Assembly: GCA_002378005.1 (NCBI GenBank)
Contig: DFQY01000014.1
Span: 1-11,609, forward strand
From: Flavobacteriales bacterium UBA3477
GTDB lineage: Bacteria > Bacteroidota > Bacteroidia > Flavobacteriales > Schleiferiaceae
Direction: 5' to 3'
Length of the DNA stretch: 11,609 nt
The position numbers were made by a program, and so were the translations under genes. The notes beneath the pieces were generated by a model. That model saw nothing but the letters and a program-made list of their open reading frames with translations. It ran no database searches and had not been told where the DNA came from. Numbering within the stretch: position 1 is the stretch's first letter; each line of letters begins with the position of its first letter. This document shows, one piece after another, positions 7,080 to 11,609 of this stretch.

Positions 7080-7154
7080 GGTGAAAGACGGGGTTCGAAC
7101 CCGCGACCTCCGGAACCACAATCCGGCGCTCTAACCAGCTGAGCTACAATCACC
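7080..7154 (-). tRNA. tRNA-His (anticodon GUG)
   Basis: The cloverleaf can be folded by eye on the minus strand. The D stem is GCTC/GAGC. The anticodon stem CCGGA/TCCGG encloses TTGTGGT, giving anticodon GTG. The variable loop is AGGTC. The T arm is GCGGG-TTCGAAC-CCCGT. The encoded G-1 (complement of 7154) opposite C73 (complement of 7080) is the histidine-specific identity pair. No CCA is encoded. The acceptor stem pairs at 1-4 and 7, but positions 5/68 and 6/67 are U-U, which is unusual. The gene has its own promoter and terminator and sits alone between two protein genes. Confidence 0.95.
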
Positions 7155-7166
7155 ATTTAAGGGGCG

Positions 7167-7198
7167 CAAATATATAGTTATTCAATTCACATCTGCAA
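7167..7198 (-). promoter_or_regulatory. Promoter of tRNA-His
   Basis: Read on the minus strand, TTG (7198-7196) is followed after 21 bases by TATATTTG (7174-7167), an exact Bacteroidota -33/-7 arrangement. The tRNA begins 12 bases further on. The run TATATATTTGC is shared exactly with the -7 region of the NrtR-like gene. Confidence 0.75.
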
Positions 7199-7221
7199 TA
7201 GGTCGGATTAAAAAATTGGCC

Positions 7222-7252
7222 AAAAAAAAGACCGACTGCAACAGAGCCGGCC
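7222..7252 (-). terminator. Strand-specific intrinsic terminator of the sugar symporter
   Basis: On the minus strand GGCCGGCT (7252-7245) pairs with AGTCGGTC (7237-7230) around a 7-base loop, then eight T bases follow (7229-7222). Two of the eight pairs are G-U wobbles. These would be A-C mismatches on the plus strand, so the hairpin is directional. It lies 28 bases after the symporter stop. Confidence 0.87.
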
Positions 7253-7279
7253 TCAATTAATATCTATTTCTCAGGGTGA

Positions 7280-8878
7280 TTAAAACACCACCCACAGGGT
7301 AATCACACAAAGTACGAGTAGGAAGGTCAAAGCACGCGTAGTCGAAGACATCGGCACTTTGGTCTCCTTGCTCCAAACTAATGAAGCATCGTCATACGTC
7401 TCAGCTTCTGGCTTCGCCAAGCTCACTACGATTAAAATCACCGAACAAATAGCGAAGAGTAGCAACGCGAAGTGTAAGAAATTCATTCCCACGTACCAGC
7501 CGAGGAGGCCAGTATATTCTCCTCCTGCGACCTCCATGGACAATCTACCAACGCCTAAGACCGCTCCTGAAATCAGGGCCCACTTGGCCCCTGCAGAATT
7601 GATCTTCTTGAAGAAAATACCCAGCAGGAATGCCGCCGCAATAGGTGGAGAGATGTAGGCTTGAATAGACTGCAACTGTTGGAACAAACCACCTTCGATG
7701 GCTTGCATCAACGGAATCCAACCTATGCCCAAGGCGACAAGTGCAATGGTCGAAATACGGCCGGCATTGACCAATTCTTTGTCCGATGCTTCCGGACGGT
7801 ACTTCTTGTAAATATCAAAGGTGATGAGCGTTGAAGTAGAGTTAAAGACGGAGCTCAACGAAGACATGAGAGCAGCCAAGAGTCCAGCTACTACCAACCC
7901 TTTCAGACCGGTAGGCAATACCGTTTTGACCATCAATGGCAACGCTGCATCATAGCTCGAAGTTCCAAAGGAAAGGAGTTCTGGATTTTTCTCTGCCAAT
8001 GCAAAGGCCACCACACCTGGCATCATGAAGATGAATAGCGGCAACAATTTGAGGTAACCTCCGAATAAGGCCCCTTTGCGTGCAGTATCCACATCTTTCG
8101 CGGCGAGGACGCGCTGCACGATGAATTGGTCCGTACACCAATACCATACGCCAAGAATGGGGGCGCCGAACATAATTCCCGTCCACGGATAATCTGTATC
8201 ACTCATAGGACGCCACAAGCTCCAGTGATCTTCAGTGGTATAAGCGACTAATTCTGCTACGCCACCCAAATGGTTCAATCCAAAAATGGTCAAGATCACC
8301 GATCCACCCACCAGGACGAACATTTGCATCATGTCCGTATAGACTACCGCTTTGAAACCGCCGAATACCGTATAAATACCCGTCGCAACCACAATGAAGA
8401 TGGCACCCGTCCAGAAATCAATACCTAATAACGCCGTAAAGACAATGGCCCCTGCGAAAATGGTCACGGAGATCTTTGTCAAGACATAGGCAACAATGGA
8501 CACGTAGGATAAATATGTTCTGGCCCAGCCGTTGTACCGTTTTTCCAAAAACTCAGGCATAGTGAAGACTCCCGAACGCAGATAGAAAGGGACAAAAACC
8601 CATCCCAGAAGAATCAGGATAAGGGAGGCGAGCAATTCGAATTGGCCCGCGACTAATTCCCCAGAAGCTCCTTGACCCGCCAAGCCGACCAAGTGTTCTG
8701 AACCTATGTTAGAAGCAAATAATGAAGCACCGATAACGAACCAGCCTAGGTTTCGTCCGCCGAGAAAGTAATCCGCAGCTTCGCCATTTTCGCTCTTTTT
8801 CGAACCGCTCCTAAAAGCAATCACGAAAACCGCGACGAAATAAAGTGCTACAACAATATAGTCTGTTGTATTAAGCAT
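7280..8878 (-). CDS. Sodium/solute symporter, SGLT-like (SSS family), probable Na+/sugar cotransporter
   Basis: This 532-residue inner-membrane protein of the LeuT fold has about 14 hydrophobic segments. It is strikingly close to the animal SGLT/vSGLT branch. It has GASLFASNIGSEHLVGLAG (50-68), FVPFYLRSGVFTMPEFL, TKISVTIFAGAI, GGFKAVVYTDMMQ, WYWCTDQFIVQR (245-256), GGYLKLLPLFIFMMPG, SSLSSVFNSTSTL (339-351), and QSIQAYISPPIAAAFLLGIF (403 on). Q403 aligns with the sugar-binding Gln457 of human SGLT1, and A336/S339/S340 align with the Na2-site residues of vSGLT; both alignments are by eye. The substrate is therefore likely a hexose or pentose, taken up with Na+. The gene has its own terminator. 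It is divergent from the di-haem peroxidase gene and lies upstream of a sugar-type Nudix regulator on the same strand. Confidence 0.95.
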   Translation of the reverse strand: MLNTTDYIVVALYFVAVFVIAFRSGSKKSENGEAADYFLGGRNLGWFVIGASLFASNIGSEHLVGLAGQGASGELVAGQFELLASLILILLGWVFVPFYLRSGVFTMPEFLEKRYNGWARTYLSYVSIVAYVLTKISVTIFAGAIVFTALLGIDFWTGAIFIVVATGIYTVFGGFKAVVYTDMMQMFVLVGGSVILTIFGLNHLGGVAELVAYTTEDHWSLWRPMSDTDYPWTGIMFGAPILGVWYWCTDQFIVQRVLAAKDVDTARKGALFGGYLKLLPLFIFMMPGVVAFALAEKNPELLSFGTSSYDAALPLMVKTVLPTGLKGLVVAGLLAALMSSLSSVFNSTSTLITFDIYKKYRPEASDKELVNAGRISTIALVALGIGWIPLMQAIEGGLFQQLQSIQAYISPPIAAAFLLGIFFKKINSAGAKWALISGAVLGVGRLSMEVAGGEYTGLLGWYVGMNFLHFALLLFAICSVILIVVSLAKPEAETYDDASLVWSKETKVPMSSTTRALTFLLVLCVITLWVVF

Positions 8879-8902
8879 GAGTGAGTCTTTTATGTTTCGT
8901 CT

Positions 8903-8910
8903 CTAATGTA
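8903..8910 (-). promoter_or_regulatory. Candidate -7 element for the sugar symporter
   Basis: TACATTAG on the minus strand differs from TAnnTTTG at one defined position and lies 24 bases before the ATG (8878-8876). No TTG occurs at 17-23 bases, but the inverted repeat at 8921-8951 occupies the -33 area. A regulated promoter is plausible; the call is weak on its own. Confidence 0.3.
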
Positions 8911-8920
8911 GTGTACTTTG

Positions 8921-8951
8921 GACAATTACTCATCATTGCGTGAGAATTGTC
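8921..8951. repeat. Bulged inverted repeat in the divergent symporter/peroxidase intergenic region
   Basis: GACAATTaCTCA (8921-8932) is complementary to TGAGAATTGTC (8941-8951), giving 11 paired bases with a single unpaired A (8928) and an 8-base spacer TCATTGCG. It is central in the 109-base region between the divergent start codons (8878 and 8988). No U-tract follows on either strand, so it does not look like a terminator. An operator, or a hairpin in one 5' leader, is more likely. Confidence 0.55.
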
Positions 8952-8987
8952 TGCTGCTGCAGAGATGGTATTGTTTACCTTTATTTC

Positions 8988-9911
8988 ATGGCCCGATTCT
9001 CTTTTCTCCTCTTACCTCTTCTTTTTTGGCAGTGCCACACTGCTGTAGAAGAAATCCCTATTTCGGGACCCGCCTACGCGGGACCTCCAACGTACACAGG
9101 TGGAGATCGATTCACTCGCACCGAACAGACCATCGCCCTGGGCCAAAGACTCTTTAACGATGTCAACCTCAGCATAGACAGCACGATCAGTTGCGCGAGC
9201 TGCCACAATGCCAATGCCTATTTCTCAGATCCCGGTAAAGCACTTTCCATAGGACTCGAAGGAACACCCACTGAGCGCAATACTAGCGCTCTAGTGAATT
9301 TGGCCTGGCACCCCTATTTCTTTGGAGAAGGCGGCGTGCGAAACCTCGAACTCAGCTCCTTTGTCCCCATCAACAATAGACACGAATTTGGGCGCGAACT
9401 CCATGATGTGGTCGAAGGACTCATAGACGATCCCACCTATGTTCTGGAATTCCAAGAAGCCTTCGGATCACAGCCCATCACGGATGCCCAATTCATTACT
9501 GCCCTCGCCCACTATATGGCAGGACTTCAACACTACGACAGCCCATACGACCTATGGTTGGGCGGAGAATACTCTGCCCTTGATTCAGAGGCACGCACTG
9601 GCTATGAACTTTTTAAAACACATTGCACTAATTGCCATCGCGGACCTCAGCTGAGCTCATTTGCCATCGCGACCAATGGTTTACCCACCAATGCAGATTA
9701 CGGCCGCATGAACCTCACCAACAATGTGGAAGATAGCGGCGCCTTTAAAATCCCTACCCTCAGGGGCATTGCCCTCACCTATCCCTACATGCACGACGGC
9801 AGCTATGCCGACCTCGATACCGTGCTTAGGACGTATAATAAAGTGCGAGCGCTGGGGTTGACCGCAGAAGAATTGGCCCAGCTCAAAGCTTTTTTAAATA
9901 CCCTTCACTAG
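8988..9911 (+). CDS. Di-haem cytochrome c peroxidase (MauG/CCP family), probable lipoprotein
   Basis: This 307-residue envelope protein should reduce H2O2 or carry out related high-valent haem chemistry. It has two c-type haem sites, C69-A-S-C72-H73 and C213-T-N-C216-H217. M268 in YPYMHDGSY is the usual distal ligand of the second haem. The family hallmarks TERNTSALVNLAWHPYFF (95-112), PTLRGIALTYP and HEFG are present. The segment normally reading FFWDGR is FFGEGGVRN here, so the usual Trp and Asp are replaced. The N-terminus MARFSFLLLPLLFWQC is a short hydrophobic signal with C16 as a possible lipidation site, though Gln at -1 is not classical. The ATG is chosen because it begins this signal; the frame extends to a GTG at 8940 with an unlikely Cys-rich lead. 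It is followed after 14 bases by a glycosyltransferase gene. Confidence 0.92.
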   Translation: MARFSFLLLPLLFWQCHTAVEEIPISGPAYAGPPTYTGGDRFTRTEQTIALGQRLFNDVNLSIDSTISCASCHNANAYFSDPGKALSIGLEGTPTERNTSALVNLAWHPYFFGEGGVRNLELSSFVPINNRHEFGRELHDVVEGLIDDPTYVLEFQEAFGSQPITDAQFITALAHYMAGLQHYDSPYDLWLGGEYSALDSEARTGYELFKTHCTNCHRGPQLSSFAIATNGLPTNADYGRMNLTNNVEDSGAFKIPTLRGIALTYPYMHDGSYADLDTVLRTYNKVRALGLTAEELAQLKAFLNTLH

Positions 9912-9925
9912 CGTACCTTGTAGGC

Positions 9926-10963
9926 ATGAGCAAAGACCCAAAGGTGTTACATGTGGTGAAGTGGTATCCGCACACATCGGATCCCCAAAACGGCATTTTC
10001 GTGCACAAGCATATTGAAGCCACTTCCGACGCGCCTTTGGTCCTGGGATTTGTGAATTCGAACGACAAATTAGAAGAGCGCGACGGCATTCAGATATATG
10101 GAGCACGACGCATGAGTCAAGTGGCCAAGTTCGGCGCATTTACCGCCCGCATCGCCCTAGACCGCCCCGATATTGTACATTTTCATTGCTACGCTCCCGA
10201 CCTGCTCCCTCTCTTGTGGTATGCCCGATTAAAAGGAATTAAAACCATTCATACCGAACACGGCAGTGCTTTCTTAACCACTAGGATATCCCTGCTCCAA
10301 GGCTGGAGGCGCAAAGCCGCAATATGGTACTTTCAAAGAATAGATCGACTCACATCCATCAGCCCGGCGCTAAGTGACGGACTTAAAACATTGACCAATA
10401 AGCAAGAAATTCATCGCATTCCAAATATTATCACACTTGCGCATCATGAGCGCACTAGAACCCCGTCCAGCTTCAGCTTTTGCGTCGTTGCCGATGTTGT
10501 GTTTGAAACGAAAGCTCAAGAAATCATTTTGGAGTGCTTCCAACAAATCCCTCAAGCCCAGGCCGAACTTCACTTCTACGGTGGTGGTCCTGATCTAGAG
10601 CGTTTACAAGCTATGGCACGCACGATGCCAAATGTATGGGTGCACGGGAGAAAAACGAACGAGGAGATTTTGCAACTGCTCCCAAATCACGATGCCCTTA
10701 TCTTACACAGCCATTATGAGACCTTTGGCATTACTGTGTTTGAGGCAAGAACCTCAGGGCTCTGGGCCATCTCAAAGAGCACTTTTGGAGGGGCCCCTTG
10801 GTACGATGAAGGAGTACTTATGGCCGATACGAAGGAAGCATTGAAGGACCAAATGAAATCCCTCATCCGTGCCGAAAAAGCTCCTTTTGGGAAGTTCGAT
10901 TCACTCTCTTCTGAGTCCATCGGTGTAAAAATCCACCAATTATATCGCGAAATCCTCGGCTGA
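9926..10963 (+). CDS. Glycosyltransferase family 4-like protein (GT-B fold)
   Basis: This 345-residue cytoplasmic enzyme probably transfers a sugar from a nucleotide-sugar donor to a glycan or lipid acceptor. The N-terminal Rossmann half shows VVKWYPHTSDPQNGIFVHKH (10-29), the acceptor-side PDIVHFHCYAPDLLP and THTEHG-like TIHTEHGSAF. The C-terminal donor-binding half shows VVADVVFETKAQE (187-199, the usual K of the nucleotide site at 196) and LHFYGGGPDLERL (215-227). It also has the GT4 E-x7-E motif in HYETFGITVFEA (E265, E273). No membrane segment is seen. The start is 14 bases after the peroxidase stop, implying co-transcription, although the two products have no obvious shared pathway. Cell-surface polysaccharide or glycolipid synthesis is the default expectation; acceptor and linkage are unknown. 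Confidence 0.92.
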   Translation: MSKDPKVLHVVKWYPHTSDPQNGIFVHKHIEATSDAPLVLGFVNSNDKLEERDGIQIYGARRMSQVAKFGAFTARIALDRPDIVHFHCYAPDLLPLLWYARLKGIKTIHTEHGSAFLTTRISLLQGWRRKAAIWYFQRIDRLTSISPALSDGLKTLTNKQEIHRIPNIITLAHHERTRTPSSFSFCVVADVVFETKAQEIILECFQQIPQAQAELHFYGGGPDLERLQAMARTMPNVWVHGRKTNEEILQLLPNHDALILHSHYETFGITVFEARTSGLWAISKSTFGGAPWYDEGVLMADTKEALKDQMKSLIRAEKAPFGKFDSLSSESIGVKIHQLYREILG

Positions 10964-10988
10964 CCCTACTATTTTCAGGACAATCCGT

Positions 10989-10996
10989 TATATTTA
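10989..10996 (+). promoter_or_regulatory. Candidate -7 element for the right-edge secreted protein gene
   Basis: TATATTTA matches TAnnTTTG except at the last base and lies 25 bases before the ATG at 11022, a normal leader length. No clear -33 TTG is seen. It supports separate transcription from the glycosyltransferase, whose end shows no hairpin terminator. Confidence 0.4.
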
Positions 10997-11021
10997 CTCG
11001 ACACAAAAACACCTTAAGTAT

Positions 11022-11609
11022 ATGAAAAGACTTCTACTCGCATTTGCTGGTTTGAGCGTCATTGGCGCCACAGCACAAGAGGCACAAGTTGACCTCGGAA
11101 GAAGTGCCGAAATGTATGTAGCTAATCATGCAGATGGCATTCCTTACAATACCAGCGCTAACAAGCAGAGCTCTGCTGTAGCTATTGGTACCGCACCAAA
11201 CGTGTACGGAACCGGTTTCGGTCCAAAGACTAACATTTGGGCGGACGAAGATTTGAATACCATCGTTTTCTTGCACCGTTCAGATTACGGTACAAACGGT
11301 GATAATAGCTCAGGAAGTTTGCGTTTTGACTATTCAACCAACGGCGGTTCTACTTGGACTGCAAACGCTGGTCCTGTCTACAACCCGAACTTGAGCGGTT
11401 ACGCTTACCCAGGTTTCGCTCGTTACCCGCACATCGGTATCTTGAACGAAAGCGGAAACACAAACCCACTAAATGCTAGCATTTCTGTGTGGGCTCCGAC
11501 CCTGGCAGGAACAAACGCGGGTTCATGGGGTGGTGCTTTGATGGGTACGCACAAAATGGACAACACTACCACCAACATGTCTGTAGACACTACTGGCGGT
11601 CACTTGACG
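11022..11609 (+). CDS. Secreted Asp-box-like protein, N-terminal 196 residues (3' truncated)
   Basis: The frame is open from ATG 11022 to the right edge without a stop, so the gene continues beyond the window. It begins with a signal peptide (MKRLLLAFAGLSVIGATAQ). The mature part is rich in Gly, Asn, Thr and Ser. It includes IWADEDLNTIVFLHRSD and the beta-hairpin FDYSTNGGSTWTANAGP (about residues 104-120), which resembles a BNR/Asp-box (S-x-D-x-G-x-T-W) with Asn in place of Asp, followed by ARYPHIGIL. This points to a beta-propeller-like secreted protein. In Bacteroidota such proteins often end in a type IX secretion sorting domain, but that end is not in view. An enzymatic role such as sialidase cannot be claimed. 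A TATATTTA -7-like element lies upstream. Confidence 0.82.
   Translation, partial: MKRLLLAFAGLSVIGATAQEAQVDLGRSAEMYVANHADGIPYNTSANKQSSAVAIGTAPNVYGTGFGPKTNIWADEDLNTIVFLHRSDYGTNGDNSSGSLRFDYSTNGGSTWTANAGPVYNPNLSGYAYPGFARYPHIGILNESGNTNPLNASISVWAPTLAGTNAGSWGGALMGTHKMDNTTTNMSVDTTGGHLT

Noticed and set aside
8940..8987. GTG start giving a longer peroxidase N-terminus
   Set aside because: The added residues are Cys-rich and polar and would displace the hydrophobic signal; the right arm of the inverted repeat also lies there.
8918..9157. Overlapping 79-codon plus-strand open frame
   Set aside because: It lies over the peroxidase gene in another frame, has no recognisable domain or signal, and the haem motifs are in the peroxidase frame.
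1..11609. CRISPR arrays, insertion sequences, phage or toxin-antitoxin modules
   Set aside because: No regularly spaced repeats, transposase or integrase frames, terminal inverted repeats or target duplications were seen; all long frames are ordinary chromosomal genes.

Overview
The window looks like ordinary chromosome from a member of the Bacteroidota, most likely a marine-type flavobacterium (order Flavobacteriales; family not resolvable here). The case rests on several things. Secreted proteins carry short Lys-rich signal peptides ending in A-Q. A DUF3078-type envelope protein and an S9B dipeptidyl peptidase IV are present. Several -7 elements match the Bacteroidota consensus TAnnTTTG. 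Strong Shine-Dalgarno sequences are absent. Most genes are roughly 40-52% G+C by hand count of sampled lines; the stretch 4802-6169 is visibly more AT-rich.

Layout, left to right. Positions 1-426 hold the end of a gene that may be a ferredoxin-NADP reductase, followed 3 bases later by a [2Fe-2S] ferredoxin. Positions 501-4286 hold a secreted dipeptidyl peptidase IV and a POT-family proton/peptide symporter, closed by a strong terminator. Together they would release and import small peptides. Positions 4293-6169 hold a secreted thioredoxin-fold protein, a convergent DUF3078 outer-envelope protein and a divergent, unrecognised small secreted protein. The next transcription units on the minus strand are an NrtR-type Nudix/winged-helix regulator with a dead Nudix box, tRNA-His(GUG), and an SGLT-like Na+/sugar symporter, each with its own terminator or promoter signals. 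On the plus strand, a di-haem MauG/cytochrome c peroxidase lipoprotein and a GT4 glycosyltransferase form a tight pair. A secreted Asp-box-like protein then runs off the right edge.

No CRISPR array, insertion sequence, phage gene or toxin-antitoxin pair was seen, and I find no convincing evidence of a wholly new system. The best leads are regulatory. A perfect 15-base palindrome overlaps the -7 element of the NrtR-like gene. An 11-bp inverted repeat with a single bulge lies in the middle of the divergent symporter/peroxidase promoter region. A short motif, TTGGACAnTT, is shared by these two upstream regions. Together they suggest a small sugar-responsive circuit, which is inference. The tRNA-His also shows two adjacent U-U oppositions in its acceptor stem.
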